Notes: generated from the letters alone by a model not told the origin. DNA of 64,000 bases from CAZCSY01 sp964501505 (GCA_964501505.1 CAZCSY010000001.1:11231-75230); one strand, 5' to 3'. Shown: positions 7,029-16,688, counted from the stretch's first letter. Numbers and translations: made by a program.

Positions 7029-7947
7029 GCCAGCCGCGCGGCCGCGCCGCCTGACGTTGCGCGACGCCCCCTTATTAAAAAGATTCCTGTGTCGGGAACC
7101 GCACCTCCTTTCCGGCTTTTCTCTCCTTAACCTTTTCTTGTGGCGGCCCTTCTTTGAGATGCGCTGGACGATGGTACGCGGGGCGCTGTGTCTTTTTTAC
7201 GACGGCAGGGTGGGTCCCGTCGTGGGTGGGATGAACCGTTTCATGCCGATCCCGCCCCTGGGCCGGTACGATGCCCTGACGCTGGAAGCCTGCCGCGCGA
7301 TGATGGCCGCCGTCAACGGCGAGAGCCTGGTCTCACGCATCGAAAACCTCACCGCGGAGGACCTGGGCCTTTTCAAGAAGAGCAGTTGGCGTATCTACGA
7401 GAAGGGGCCGGAGTATGTCGTCAGGCAGCCTGATGTCGCCTTCCTGCGCGGGGAGCGGCTCAAGCACCGTCGCAACCTGTACAACCGCTGCATCAAGAAC
7501 GTCCCGGCACGGCTTCGCGACTACCGGCCCCGGGATCGGGGCGGCGTCTTGGCGCTTTATCGGCGCTGGGCGCAGGGCCGGCGCGCCAGGTACGACGATC
7601 CGGTCTACAGGCGCATGCTCGAAGAGAGCCGGCGCGCGCTGGAATACATGCTCGCGTCTTTGCTCAAGCTCGATGTTGTCGCCAAGGTCGTGGAAGCGGA
7701 CGCACGGATCATCGCCTTTACGAGCGGGGATTATATTTCTCCCGATGTCTTTTGTGTTTCCTTTGAGGTCGCCGATCCCCGGTACCCCGGCGCGGCCCAG
7801 TTTATCGCGAGCGGATTGGCCCGGGTCCTGTCGTGCAGGCTGATCAACATCATGGACGACGCGGGCCTGGCGAACCTGAGAAAGAGCAAATTGCTGATGA
7901 AGCCCGTTGTCATACCGATGTCCTATTGCGCCTCTCCGGTGCCATGA
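7000..7947 (+). CDS. DUF2156 / phosphatidylglycerol lysyltransferase-like acyltransferase-fold protein
   Basis: About 315 residues, soluble, with a double GNAT-like layout. The C-terminal half has FLRGERLKHRRNLYNRCIK, an RWAQGRR segment and a closing PGAAQFIASGLARVLSCRLINIMDDAGLANLRKSKLLMKP block. These match DUF2156 proteins, relatives of the soluble aminoacyl-transferase domain of MprF. Unlike MprF there is no membrane domain. The GTG at 7000 overlaps the upstream gene by 29 bp; a TTG near 7058 is an alternative start, so the first 20 residues are uncertain. The acceptor molecule is unknown. It overlaps pabB by ATGA. Confidence 0.7.
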   Translation: MSSTSCRRRKPAARPRRLTLRDAPLLKRFLCREPHLLSGFSLLNLFLWRPFFEMRWTMVRGALCLFYDGRVGPVVGGMNRFMPIPPLGRYDALTLEACRAMMAAVNGESLVSRIENLTAEDLGLFKKSSWRIYEKGPEYVVRQPDVAFLRGERLKHRRNLYNRCIKNVPARLRDYRPRDRGGVLALYRRWAQGRRARYDDPVYRRMLEESRRALEYMLASLLKLDVVAKVVEADARIIAFTSGDYISPDVFCVSFEVADPRYPGAAQFIASGLARVLSCRLINIMDDAGLANLRKSKLLMKPVVIPMSYCASPVP

Positions 7948-9368
7948 ACCATACCGTCCATCGCACGCTTACAGACCGCAGGCCCCTTCATGTTTTGTTT
8001 GAGGCATTAAAGAAGGACGAGAGGCCCTTTTTGCTCGAGAGCGGCCTGAACGTGGCCGGCATGGGCCGCTATTCCTTTTTCGGCAGCGAGCCCTTTTGTG
8101 TGATCACGCGGCACAAGGAGTGTTTCACCGTTGAGGAAGAGGGCCGCGTGCGGACGGTCTGCCGGCCGGCCCTCGGGGTCCTGCGTGCGCTTCTCGACCG
8201 GTGGCGGCTCGGCGGCAAGAAAGCGTCTGTCCCTTTTTTGGGCGGGGCCGTGGGCTTTCTGGCTTATGACTTCGGTTTTTCTCTGGAGCGCTTCACCCGG
8301 CGGCACGTCCCTGTCGCGGCCACGCCGCAGCTCTCCTTTGCTTTTTACGATACGATTTATATTAAAGACCACGAGACCGGCCGGCTCACCGTTTTTTCAA
8401 CGGGTTTCCCCGAGACGAGCGGCGCCCTGCGTCGGCGCCGGGCCCAGGAGCGCCTGGCGCGCGCCCTCAAGAAGCTGGAGCACAGCGGTCTGCCGGCGAC
8501 ACCTGTGGTCGAGATGCCATCTCGACCAGCGGCGACAGGAGGGCTTTGCGGACCGTTGCGGTCGAACTTCACGCCGGCCCGCTACAAGAGGGCGGTGCGC
8601 AGGGCCAAGGAGTTTATCGCCCGGGGTGACATTTATCAGGTCAATTTGGCACAGCGGTTTCGCGCAACGGCCCGCTTTGATCCGTGGCGGCTTTACGGCC
8701 GCCTGGCCCGGCGTTTCCCTGTTTCTTTCGGCGCCTATCTGGGCGGCCCGGGCTATGTCCTCTTGAGCGTTTCTCCCGAGCGGTTCTTGAAGTTCGACGG
8801 CCGGCGGGTGGTGACGCGGCCGATGAAGGGGACGCGTCCGCGCACCGCAAGCCGCGACGCAAACCGGCGCCTGTACCGCGAGCTGAGACGCGACAAGAAA
8901 GAAAAGGCAGAGCTTCTCATGATCGTGGATCTGGAGCGCAACGACCTGGGCCGCGTGTGCGATTATGCGAGCGTGCGCGTCGAGGAGCTGCGCGTGATCG
9001 AGCGGTACGCCAACGTGTATCAGGCGACGGCCCAGATCTCCGGCCGGCTGCACGCCTCCAAGGACAGGATCGATGTCCTGGGCGCCTGTTTTCCCGGCGG
9101 GTCGGTGACGGGCTGTCCCAAGATCCGCGCCATGGAGGTTATCGAGGAGCTGGAGCCCGAGGCCCGGGGGATTTATACGGGGGCCCTGGGATATTTGAGC
9201 TTTCATAACACGATGGAGTTCAGCATGTTGATCCGGACGCTGCTGTGGCAGCGGGACCAGGTCTCTTTTCATGTGGGCGGCGGGATCGTGACCGACTCGC
9301 GGCCCGCCTTCGAATACGACGAAACGCTGGTGAAGGCGCGCGCGCTGATTGAGGCGCTGCAGGAGTAA
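7944..9368 (+). CDS. pabB: Aminodeoxychorismate synthase component I
   Basis: The 474-residue protein has the chorismate-binding fold of the anthranilate/aminodeoxychorismate synthase family. It includes GDIYQVNLAQRF, the TRPMKGTRPR motif with the conserved Lys of PabB-type KGT signatures, the metal-binding VDLERNDLGRVC segment, GGSVTGCPKIRAMEVI and the C-terminal GGGIVTDS. It makes 4-amino-4-deoxychorismate with a PabA glutaminase, which is not in this window. The adjacent pabC lyase, three bases downstream, fixes the assignment to folate (p-aminobenzoate) rather than tryptophan synthesis. The ATG at 7944 overlaps the upstream stop. Confidence 0.9.
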   Translation: MNHTVHRTLTDRRPLHVLFEALKKDERPFLLESGLNVAGMGRYSFFGSEPFCVITRHKECFTVEEEGRVRTVCRPALGVLRALLDRWRLGGKKASVPFLGGAVGFLAYDFGFSLERFTRRHVPVAATPQLSFAFYDTIYIKDHETGRLTVFSTGFPETSGALRRRRAQERLARALKKLEHSGLPATPVVEMPSRPAATGGLCGPLRSNFTPARYKRAVRRAKEFIARGDIYQVNLAQRFRATARFDPWRLYGRLARRFPVSFGAYLGGPGYVLLSVSPERFLKFDGRRVVTRPMKGTRPRTASRDANRRLYRELRRDKKEKAELLMIVDLERNDLGRVCDYASVRVEELRVIERYANVYQATAQISGRLHASKDRIDVLGACFPGGSVTGCPKIRAMEVIEELEPEARGIYTGALGYLSFHNTMEFSMLIRTLLWQRDQVSFHVGGGIVTDSRPAFEYDETLVKARALIEALQE

Positions 9369-9371
9369 GTT

Positions 9372-10136
9372 ATGGGGCCGAAGAAGAAGGAGGGGAGGCC
9401 GGGCCTTATCGAGACGATGCGTTACGAGGACGGCGGGATCTTTCTTTTGAACGAGCACCTCAGGCGTCTGTCGTCAGGCTGCCGGGCGCTCGGCCTGCGG
9501 CCGCCGTCTCCCAGGGCGGTGCGCGGCGCCATCGGCCTCATCGTGCGCAAGAGCCCCCTGAGCCGGTCCCGCCTGCGCGTGATCTGGTCCTGCGCGGACG
9601 GGGCGATGCGCCTGGCCGTCACGAGTTTTCCCCTCGCCGCGATCCCGGCTTCGGGGTACAAGGTCATGCTCGAGCGGCGTCCCAGGTTCAAGGTCAATCC
9701 CTTGAGCGCCTTCAAGACGACCCAGCGGAGTTTTTATGAGGCGCTCTATAGCCGCGCCCGGCACAAGGGGTTTGACGAGGCACTCTTTTTCAACACGCGC
9801 GGCGCGCTCGTCGAAGGGACACGGACAAACGTCTTTCTCGTCCTGGATGCGCGCCTGGTCACGCCGGCCCTTTCCTGCGGCTGCCTCCCCGGCGTGACGC
9901 GCAAGGCCGTCGTGGACATGGCGCGCCGCCTGAAGATTCCCGTTGAAGAGACGACGCTTTCCTCAAGGGACCTGTCCCGCTGCGAGGAGGCCTTCGTGAC
10001 GAACGCCGTCATCGGGATCGCGCCGGTACACCGGTTGGGTCCCCGAGACATGCCGGCTGCCTGCCCCGGCCCGGTGACCCGCCGGCTCCTGGCATCATAC
10101 AGCAAAGCCGTTGAGGCGAAGGCCGTTAAGGTGTAA
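9372..10136 (+). CDS. pabC: Aminodeoxychorismate lyase (class IV PLP enzyme)
   Basis: At 254 residues this is a fold-type IV PLP enzyme. The catalytic lysine is in FKTTQRSFYEAL (about residue 116), and the PLP-contacting E-G-T-R-TNVF motif and LPGVTRKAVVDMA block follow in the expected order. It releases pyruvate from aminodeoxychorismate to give p-aminobenzoate. Position directly after pabB distinguishes it from branched-chain aminotransferases and D-amino-acid transaminases of the same fold. With folC and folE elsewhere in the window it completes several folate steps. Confidence 0.85.
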   Translation: MGPKKKEGRPGLIETMRYEDGGIFLLNEHLRRLSSGCRALGLRPPSPRAVRGAIGLIVRKSPLSRSRLRVIWSCADGAMRLAVTSFPLAAIPASGYKVMLERRPRFKVNPLSAFKTTQRSFYEALYSRARHKGFDEALFFNTRGALVEGTRTNVFLVLDARLVTPALSCGCLPGVTRKAVVDMARRLKIPVEETTLSSRDLSRCEEAFVTNAVIGIAPVHRLGPRDMPAACPGPVTRRLLASYSKAVEAKAVKV

Positions 10137-10154
10137 AATGCAGGACAATAACCG

Positions 10155-12557
10155 ATGAAAAAGATCGTCTTGTCCCTTATTATTATTTGGTTGGCTGGCT
10201 GTTCGTCCCGGGGGTCGCAGGAGACGCGGGCCGACCTTTTTGCCAGGGCCTCCTCGGAGCTGGCCAAGCGCGCCGTCGGATTATACGAAGAGGCGCTCAA
10301 GACCGCGACGGGCCGGCAAGACGGGGAGCGCGTCAATCTCAAGCTCGGCCGGTTCCTCTTTGAGCGCGGCCGTTTCCAGGAGGCGGCAGAGGTCCTGCGC
10401 GGGGTGGCCACAGAGGAGGCCCAGCAGCGTTTCGCCCAGTGCCTGTTTAAGAGCGGCGACGTGACCGGAGCGCTCGAGGTCTTCAACCGCCTCGGTGCAA
10501 CAGGGCCGCCGGATTACCTGTACACGTACGGCCAGACGCTCGAAGAGATCAACCTCTATGACCAGGCGTTGCGCGTTTACGCCAAAATCAGGGATGATCC
10601 CCGTCTAGGGTCCGTGGTCCGGCAGCGCATGGCCGTCATCAACCTTCAGAGCGGCGGTGCGCTCTATGCGGGCGTCTCCGACGAGGTCCGCCAACTCATT
10701 GAAGAGAGTCCTTCTCAGGCGGCCTATCCGGAGGCGAGCGCCCTCATCCTTCTTGCCGAGGAGACCATTGATCTGACCGAAGGCAATCGCCTGGAGGGCA
10801 CCGCGCACTCCGTCGTCAAGATCCTGAACGACCGGGGCAAGGATGCCTTCGGCGAGGTGCGCCTCACCTATGACGCGACGTATGAAAAGCTGGACATCCT
10901 CTTTGCCCGCACGATCCGTCCCGACGGGACGGTCGTCTCCGTCGGCGACAAGAATATCCGAGACGTCTCGCTCTACCTGAACTTTCCCCTTTACAGCAAT
11001 GCGCGCGTGCGCATCCTGTCGATGCCGGAGGTCGCGCCCGGGTCGGTCATCGAGTACGCGTTCCGGATGACGCGCTCGCAGCTGGCCGACAAAAAGAACT
11101 TCCATAGCTTTTACTGGCTGCAGAACAACGAGCCCATCCTTTTACAGCGCTGCGTCATCAGTATCCCGGCGGCCCGCACCCTGAGGACCAAGATCGTGAA
11201 CGGCGCCTACAACACGTTCGGCTATGACCTGGCCCCGCGCGTCGAAGAAGAGGCGGGGCGCCGGAAATATTATATGGAGTTCCGCAACGTACCGCAGATC
11301 ATCCCCGAGGAGGACATGCCGCCGCCTCCGTCGGTGAATCCGTATATCCTCTTTTCCACATATTCCGATTGGGAGGAGATCTATCAGTGGTGGCGGGGGC
11401 TCTACCGCGACAAACTGGCGGCGGACGCGGCCATCAAAGAGAAGGTGACCGTCCTCATCAAAGACAAGAAGACGCCGCGAGAGAAGATTCGGGCGATCTA
11501 CAACTTCTGCGCCGAAGAGATCCGTTACGTGGCCGTGGCCTACGGCGATGCGGGATACGAACCTCACCAGGCGGCGGAGATCTTTGCCAACAAGTACGGC
11601 GACTGCAAGGATCAGGCGATCCTTCTCATCGCGATGCTCCAGGAGGCCGGGATCGAGGCCTATCCCGTCCTCATCAGCACCTGGGACAGCATCACGACGC
11701 AGACGGACATGCCGGCCCTTTTGTTCAATCACGCCATCGCGGCGCTGCCGCTGGACGGCACGCTCGTCTTCATGGATCCGACGGACTCCGTCGTTTCTTT
11801 CGGCGACCTGCCCGTTATGGATCAAGGTCGCTCGACGCTGGTCTTTTACCCCGACAGGTATCAATTTGTCACGACCCCTCTCTTCGAGCCCGCCTTCAAC
11901 AGCGCCGAATCCAGGATGGTCATCCGGGTGCATGCGGATGAGTCGATCGACGCCGAGCGCTCGGTTGCAACGAAGGGCAGTTATCGCCAGGCCCAGCGGC
12001 ACTGGCTGAAATACACCATGCCGATCCTCATCGAAGAGGGGATCAAGCAGAGGGTGCGGGGATTCGCCGACCAGGCGGAGCTCAAGGAGTACACGATATC
12101 GGGCGTCGAGGACCTGAATGCGCCGGTAACCCTCTCTTATACCTTCTTCGCGCCGAGGTTCTTTGTCGAGGCCGGCCCCATCCGCATCCTGAACACGTTC
12201 GACCACTGGGATACCTCCGGCGTCTCCAAGGCAACGCGGCGCTATCCGATCGCGCGGCCGGGGCTTGAAGAGCATGTCGACCGGATAGAGGTTGCATTGC
12301 CCGATCATCTTGCGGTAAAATATGTGCCACCGGATACGGACGTCACGACGCCGTGGTTTTATTTTTCTCAGCGCTATGAGACGCAGGGGCACGGGCTGTG
12401 CGTTACCAGCGTGCACCGCGTCAAGGTCCGCGAGATCCCGGTCGCGGACTACCCCGCTTATAAAGAGAAGATAGAAGCGATCGCCTCGACCGTCAATCAG
12501 CACGTTATCCTGGAAGAGATCGGGAGGGCCGATGCCCGTCAAGAAAAGAAACCGTGA
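10155..12557 (+). CDS. DUF3857 and transglutaminase-like domain lipoprotein with N-terminal TPRs
   Basis: An 800-residue lipoprotein with a lipobox (LAGC at residues 13-16). Residues about 25-180 are TPR-like helices. A beta-rich DUF3857-type region follows (about 210-420), then a transglutaminase core with Cys in KYGDCKDQAILL (near 483), His in FNHAIAAL (near 525) and Asp in FMDPTD, and a beta-rich C-terminal domain. The Cys-His-Asp triad is intact, so it could be a protease or amidase facing the periplasm. Related proteins often sit in pairs with TPR proteins in Bacteroidetes and PVC bacteria. The substrate is unknown. The next small TPR gene overlaps its 3' end by 26 bp. Confidence 0.8.
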   Translation: MKKIVLSLIIIWLAGCSSRGSQETRADLFARASSELAKRAVGLYEEALKTATGRQDGERVNLKLGRFLFERGRFQEAAEVLRGVATEEAQQRFAQCLFKSGDVTGALEVFNRLGATGPPDYLYTYGQTLEEINLYDQALRVYAKIRDDPRLGSVVRQRMAVINLQSGGALYAGVSDEVRQLIEESPSQAAYPEASALILLAEETIDLTEGNRLEGTAHSVVKILNDRGKDAFGEVRLTYDATYEKLDILFARTIRPDGTVVSVGDKNIRDVSLYLNFPLYSNARVRILSMPEVAPGSVIEYAFRMTRSQLADKKNFHSFYWLQNNEPILLQRCVISIPAARTLRTKIVNGAYNTFGYDLAPRVEEEAGRRKYYMEFRNVPQIIPEEDMPPPPSVNPYILFSTYSDWEEIYQWWRGLYRDKLAADAAIKEKVTVLIKDKKTPREKIRAIYNFCAEEIRYVAVAYGDAGYEPHQAAEIFANKYGDCKDQAILLIAMLQEAGIEAYPVLISTWDSITTQTDMPALLFNHAIAALPLDGTLVFMDPTDSVVSFGDLPVMDQGRSTLVFYPDRYQFVTTPLFEPAFNSAESRMVIRVHADESIDAERSVATKGSYRQAQRHWLKYTMPILIEEGIKQRVRGFADQAELKEYTISGVEDLNAPVTLSYTFFAPRFFVEAGPIRILNTFDHWDTSGVSKATRRYPIARPGLEEHVDRIEVALPDHLAVKYVPPDTDVTTPWFYFSQRYETQGHGLCVTSVHRVKVREIPVADYPAYKEKIEAIASTVNQHVILEEIGRADARQEKKP

Positions 12558-12945
12558 GGACCTGGACTTTCAGATGGTTTTCTACGAGGCGCTCCTGCGG
12601 CGCCGTCCGCGGTATATCGACGCGCTGATCGCGCTCGGCGAGATCTACACGCGCAAGGAGTTTTACGAAAAGGGCCTCGAGGTGGACCGTCGGCTCTCCG
12701 CGTTGCAGCCGGACAATCCGATCGTCCATTACAATCTGGCCTGCAGCCTGTCTCTTTTGGGCGATGTCACGAATTCCCTCGAGGCCATCGAGAGGGCCGT
12801 GCATCTGGGGTATGATGATTTTCAGTACATGAGTCGTGACCCGGATTTGAGCAATTTGAGGCGCGATGAGCGCTTCGGACAGCTTGTCCGTCAGCTGCGT
12901 CAGCGAACCGCCCGGGTGAGTCATGTCCGAAAGAGAAAGAGATAA
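12532..12945 (+). CDS. Small TPR protein
   Basis: The 137-residue protein consists of about three tetratricopeptide repeats. Examples are RYIDALIALGEIYTRKEFYEKGLEVDRRL and NPIVHYNLACSLSLLGDVTNSLEAIERAVHLG. A basic C-terminal tail follows. It has no signal peptide, so it is cytosolic. It overlaps the transglutaminase-like lipoprotein gene upstream and the M48 protease gene downstream (23 bp), making a tight three-gene unit. Probably an adaptor; its partners are unknown. Confidence 0.75.
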   Translation: MPVKKRNREDLDFQMVFYEALLRRRPRYIDALIALGEIYTRKEFYEKGLEVDRRLSALQPDNPIVHYNLACSLSLLGDVTNSLEAIERAVHLGYDDFQYMSRDPDLSNLRRDERFGQLVRQLRQRTARVSHVRKRKR

Positions 12946-14065
12946 CTTGACGTCCGAGTCGGCACAGCGGTACCAGGCGATGAAGAATCGCCTGTTTCTT
13001 TTTTACCTCCTCCTGCAGGCGGGGACGCTCCTCCTTTTTTTGGCCACCGGCTGGTCGCGCGGCCTGAAGCGGGTTCTCCTTTGTGTGCGCGACGACTTCT
13101 TCTTCATCAACGCCCTGTATTTTGCGGCCTTCAGCCTCATCCTCTGGTGCGTTTGTCTGCCCCTGGATTATTTTGAGGGCTACGTCTGGGAGCACCGGTT
13201 CAGATTAAGCCGCGCCTCCTTCAGGGCGTGGCTGGCGGATGTCCTCAAAAAGTCCCTGTTCGCCTTTTTCGTGGCGCTCTTCCTGGTCGAGGGCATCTAT
13301 TATTTCCTGTCGGCCTTTCCCGGGACCTGGTGGTTGGCCGCGGCGGGTCTCTGGTTTGTCGTGTCGGTCGTCATCAGCCGCCTCTTCCCGCGGCTCGTCC
13401 TGCCGCTCTTTTTTAAGGTCACGCCGCTCGCCCCCGGCCCCCTGCGCGACCGGTTGAGGCTCTTTCTCGACAATCAGGGTATGCGCCTGCAGAATATTTT
13501 CGTCCTCGATTTTTCGCGCAAGACCGTTAAGGCCAACGCCATGGTGGCCGGGTGGGGCCGCGCCAAGAAGATCTTTTTGAGCGACACGCTCGTGCGGGAC
13601 TTCGCGGCCGAGGAGATCGAGTCGGTGCTGGCCCACGAGGTCGGCCACTACCGCTACCGCGATACGTGGTCGCTTCTGGTCTTTGGTCTTGGTGCGGCGC
13701 TCCTTTCCTTTTTTTGCGCGCACCGGCTCATGACGCATTTTTCTGCGCGGCTGGGCTTTGTCGCGATAAGCGATATCGCGAACCTGCCGCTCTTGCTGCT
13801 CATCCTGCTGGGTACGGGCCTGTTTCTCCTGCCGGTCCAGAACGGATTCGCGCGTCTTCTGGAGCGCCGCGCCGATGCCTTTGCCCTGCGCGTCACGGGC
13901 CGGCCCGAGGTCTTCATTGCGATGATGCACCGTCTGGGCGAAAAGAACCTTGCCCAGTTTGCGCCGGCGCGCTGGGTTGAGATCTTTCTCTACGACCATC
14001 CACCCATCGGACAACGCATCCTCATGGCGCGCGACTTCAAGCCTCCTGTGCATTATGATATTTAA
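12923..14065 (+). CDS. M48 family integral membrane metalloprotease (Ste24-like)
   Basis: This 380-residue membrane protein has an HEVGH zinc site (near residue 239) in LAHEVGHYRYRD and the downstream third-ligand motif ERRADAFAL. Several hydrophobic helices flank them, including an N-terminal DUF-like membrane half. The layout and FKVTPLAPGPLRDRL region match CAAX prenyl protease 1 / Ste24-like M48 enzymes rather than the shorter HtpX. In bacteria such enzymes are inner-membrane quality-control proteases. It overlaps the TPR gene upstream and the PilZ-fusion gene downstream. Confidence 0.85.
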   Translation: MSERERDNLTSESAQRYQAMKNRLFLFYLLLQAGTLLLFLATGWSRGLKRVLLCVRDDFFFINALYFAAFSLILWCVCLPLDYFEGYVWEHRFRLSRASFRAWLADVLKKSLFAFFVALFLVEGIYYFLSAFPGTWWLAAAGLWFVVSVVISRLFPRLVLPLFFKVTPLAPGPLRDRLRLFLDNQGMRLQNIFVLDFSRKTVKANAMVAGWGRAKKIFLSDTLVRDFAAEEIESVLAHEVGHYRYRDTWSLLVFGLGAALLSFFCAHRLMTHFSARLGFVAISDIANLPLLLLILLGTGLFLLPVQNGFARLLERRADAFALRVTGRPEVFIAMMHRLGEKNLAQFAPARWVEIFLYDHPPIGQRILMARDFKPPVHYDI

Positions 14066-15998
14066 GACGGCCCCAAGACAGCGGGAACCGGGACACGAAC
14101 GCCGGCGCTACCGGCGCCTCGATCAGATATTCCCCGTCGAGTTTCAGTTTCTGGATGAGGAAGGCCGGCCGCGCACGGGTTGGCGTCAGGGCTTCACGCA
14201 GGACGTCAGCGACGGCGGCCTGTGCCTGACGATGCGGCTCGTGCATCCCGACGACGTGCGCCGCCTCGAGGCCGCCACCACGTCCCTGGCCCTGCAGATC
14301 CACATCCCGTACTCGGCGAATATCCGCGCCGCCGCCCGGCCGGTCTGGCTGCGCTGCGTCGAGGAGGGGCTGGTCAATACGTACGTGGCGGGCCTCGACT
14401 ACCGGCAGATCGACCGTAAGGACCTGGGGCGGATGCGCCGCTATATCGGCGTGCGCCGTTTTGTCAAGGTCGTGATGATCACGTTCACCCTGATACTGAC
14501 GATGGGGCTGGCCTCGCTGACCTTTTATAACACGCGTCTGCGCCTGGAAAACGAGAGACTCCTCGGCCGCCTCAACGCTCAACTCCTGCGTCAACAGACG
14601 CTCGCGCGCGACCGGGAGAACCTCGCGGTCAAGCTCGACGAGATGGAGTTCGACCTGGCCCAGGCCGACCGCCAGATCAACAGCCTCTCCCGGGACATCG
14701 AGATGACGAGCGCGCGCAGCAAGAAAGAGGCTGCGGTGCTGCGGGCGTCACTCGATTTTTACAAGAAGTATCAGGCCCAGTTGAACAGGGATATCGCCGG
14801 CCTGAAGGAGCAGGCCGTCGAGGTCGAGCGCCAGGTCAAGATCGCGGCCCACGAGGCCCAGGGGGTCGAGGGGCAGCTCGTCGACCGCTTTTATCAGTGG
14901 CTCATCGTGCACCGTAACCGCCGCACGGGGCTGTTGGCGAGCTTTGAAGGGGATGCCGGCATCAAAGACTGGGCCTTTACCTATGACCAGTCGCTGGCGG
15001 CGGTCGTCTTCGCCCTGAAGGGGCAGGCGGATTATGCCCGGCAGATTTTTGATTTTTACCGCACGGCCGAGCGCATCGATGGTGGCGCCGTCATCAATGC
15101 CTATTATGCGTCAACAGGGGGGCCGGCGGAGTACATAGCCCATGCTGGCCCCAATATCTGGCTGGGCCTGGCCGTTCTCCAGTACACGCACAGGACCCGG
15201 GACACAAGTTACCTGGACCTCGCGACAGGCATCGCCGAGGGACTGGCGACCCTCACCGACGGGGAAGGCGGCATCCGCGGCAACCGGAAGGTAACGTGGT
15301 GCAGCACGGAGCACAACCTGGATGCGTACGCCTTTTATAAGATGCTTGCCGTCCTCACCGGCCAGGCGCGCTATCGTGAACGCGCCGAACAGACGCTCGC
15401 CTGGCTTAGCAAGAACGCGTACAGCCGCCTGTCGGATCCCCTCGTCAAGCGCGGCAAGGGGGACGCGACCATCGCGACGGATACGTACGCGTGGTCCATC
15501 GCCTCCGTAGGGCCGCGCGCCTTAAAAGAGATGGGGATGGATCCCGATCAGATCATCGAGTTTGCCCTGGCGCAGTGTTCCGTCACGACAGGCTTTAAGA
15601 AGAGCGACGGCACGAGCGTGCGCGTCAAGGGGTTTGATTTTGCCAAGGAGCAGCACCTGCCGCGCGGCGGCATCATCTCCTGCGAGTGGACGGGCCAGAT
15701 GATCATGGCCTTCAAGATCATGGCCGCCTACCACGAAGAGGCGGGCGCGTCCGAGAGGGCCCGGCACTACAGGAATCTTGCGCGCGACGGGATATCGGAA
15801 CTTACGAAGATGGTCGTCACCAGCCCCTCGCCGGTGGGGCAGGGTGATTTTTGCCTGCCCTACGCCTCGCATGAGCTTGCCGATACGGGGCACGGCTGGT
15901 ACACGCCGCGCGGCCATGCGACCGGTTCGGTGGCCGCGACCGCCTATGCCATCTTGGCGATCGAGGGCTTCAATCCACTGTCCCTGGACACAGAGTGA
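14055..15998 (+). CDS. PilZ domain - transmembrane helix - coiled coil - glycosidase-like fusion protein
   Basis: A 647-residue protein with an unusual architecture. Residues about 16-125 are a PilZ domain with the c-di-GMP motifs RRYRR (17-21 region) and DVSDGG (50-55). A single transmembrane helix spans about 138-158, then a coiled coil (about 160-285), then an all-alpha domain of about 350 residues. That last domain has repeated hairpins (AGPNIWLGLAVLQY, STEHNLDAYAFYKML, CEWTGQMIMAFKIMAAYHEE, ATGSVAATAYAILAIEGFNP) like (alpha/alpha)6-barrel glycosidases. Topology would put PilZ in the cytosol and the barrel in the periplasm. The ATG at 14055 overlaps the protease gene by 11 bp. Catalytic acids were not identified with certainty. 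Confidence 0.7.
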   Translation: MIFKTAPRQREPGHERRRYRRLDQIFPVEFQFLDEEGRPRTGWRQGFTQDVSDGGLCLTMRLVHPDDVRRLEAATTSLALQIHIPYSANIRAAARPVWLRCVEEGLVNTYVAGLDYRQIDRKDLGRMRRYIGVRRFVKVVMITFTLILTMGLASLTFYNTRLRLENERLLGRLNAQLLRQQTLARDRENLAVKLDEMEFDLAQADRQINSLSRDIEMTSARSKKEAAVLRASLDFYKKYQAQLNRDIAGLKEQAVEVERQVKIAAHEAQGVEGQLVDRFYQWLIVHRNRRTGLLASFEGDAGIKDWAFTYDQSLAAVVFALKGQADYARQIFDFYRTAERIDGGAVINAYYASTGGPAEYIAHAGPNIWLGLAVLQYTHRTRDTSYLDLATGIAEGLATLTDGEGGIRGNRKVTWCSTEHNLDAYAFYKMLAVLTGQARYRERAEQTLAWLSKNAYSRLSDPLVKRGKGDATIATDTYAWSIASVGPRALKEMGMDPDQIIEFALAQCSVTTGFKKSDGTSVRVKGFDFAKEQHLPRGGIISCEWTGQMIMAFKIMAAYHEEAGASERARHYRNLARDGISELTKMVVTSPSPVGQGDFCLPYASHELADTGHGWYTPRGHATGSVAATAYAILAIEGFNPLSLDTE

Positions 15999-16004
15999 GG
16001 TGCC

Positions 16005-16688
16005 GTGCAATCGAGGCTCGTGAAGATCTACAAGCAACTGCTGGGCGTCTTCGGGCCGCAGGGATGGTGGCCTGGCCGCACGCCTCTTGAGATCAGCGTC
16101 GGCGCGATCCTTACGCAGAACACGAACTGGAGCAACGTCGCCCGGGCGATGCACGCGTTGCGGCAGGCCGGCTGTCTGTCGTTTGCGGCGCTCAAGGCCG
16201 TCCCGGAGAGGAAGCTGGCCCGTCTGATCCGGCCAGCGGGGTATTTCAATATGAAGGCGCGGCGCCTGAAGCATTTTATCCGGTATCTCGACCGTCGCTA
16301 CGGCGGGAACTTCAGCCGGATGCGCCGCCGGTCCCTGAAGGCCCTGAGGCAGGAGCTCCTGGCGGTCAACGGGATCGGGCCGGAGACCGCGGATTCGATC
16401 CTCCTGTACGCCCTGAAAAAGCCCGTTTTTGTCGTTGATGCCTACACGAAGCGCATCCTGAGCCGCCACGGCATCGTCAAGGAAGATGCCGACTATGCCC
16501 GGCTCCAGAGCGTCTTCTTGGAGAATCTGCCCGCAAAAGAACCGTTGTTCAATGAGTACCACGCCCTGATCGTACGTCTGGGCAAGGACTTTTGCAAGAA
16601 GACGGGGCCCCGCTGCGGGGTCTGCCCCTTAAAAAATGAGACTCAAAGACCAGGTCTTTTAGTCTCAATCTTCCCGCAAAAAAAATGA
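16005..16688 (+). CDS. Endonuclease III-like HhH-GPD DNA glycosylase with repeat-encoded C-terminus
   Basis: A 227-residue base-excision glycosylase. The HhH hairpin is LLAVNGIGPETADSI (119-133) and the catalytic Asp is Asp145 in VVDAYTKR. The lyase Lys of endonuclease III is absent (GPET in place of GxKT), as in 3-methyladenine glycosylases of the MagIII type. The iron-sulfur loop has only three ligands, Cys197, Cys204 and Cys207. The fourth, expected near residue 213, is Thr. From residue 211 the protein is encoded by a palindromic repeat, so the natural tail has been overwritten. Cluster binding may be impaired. Confidence 0.8.
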   Translation: MQSRLVKIYKQLLGVFGPQGWWPGRTPLEISVGAILTQNTNWSNVARAMHALRQAGCLSFAALKAVPERKLARLIRPAGYFNMKARRLKHFIRYLDRRYGGNFSRMRRRSLKALRQELLAVNGIGPETADSILLYALKKPVFVVDAYTKRILSRHGIVKEDADYARLQSVFLENLPAKEPLFNEYHALIVRLGKDFCKKTGPRCGVCPLKNETQRPGLLVSIFPQKK

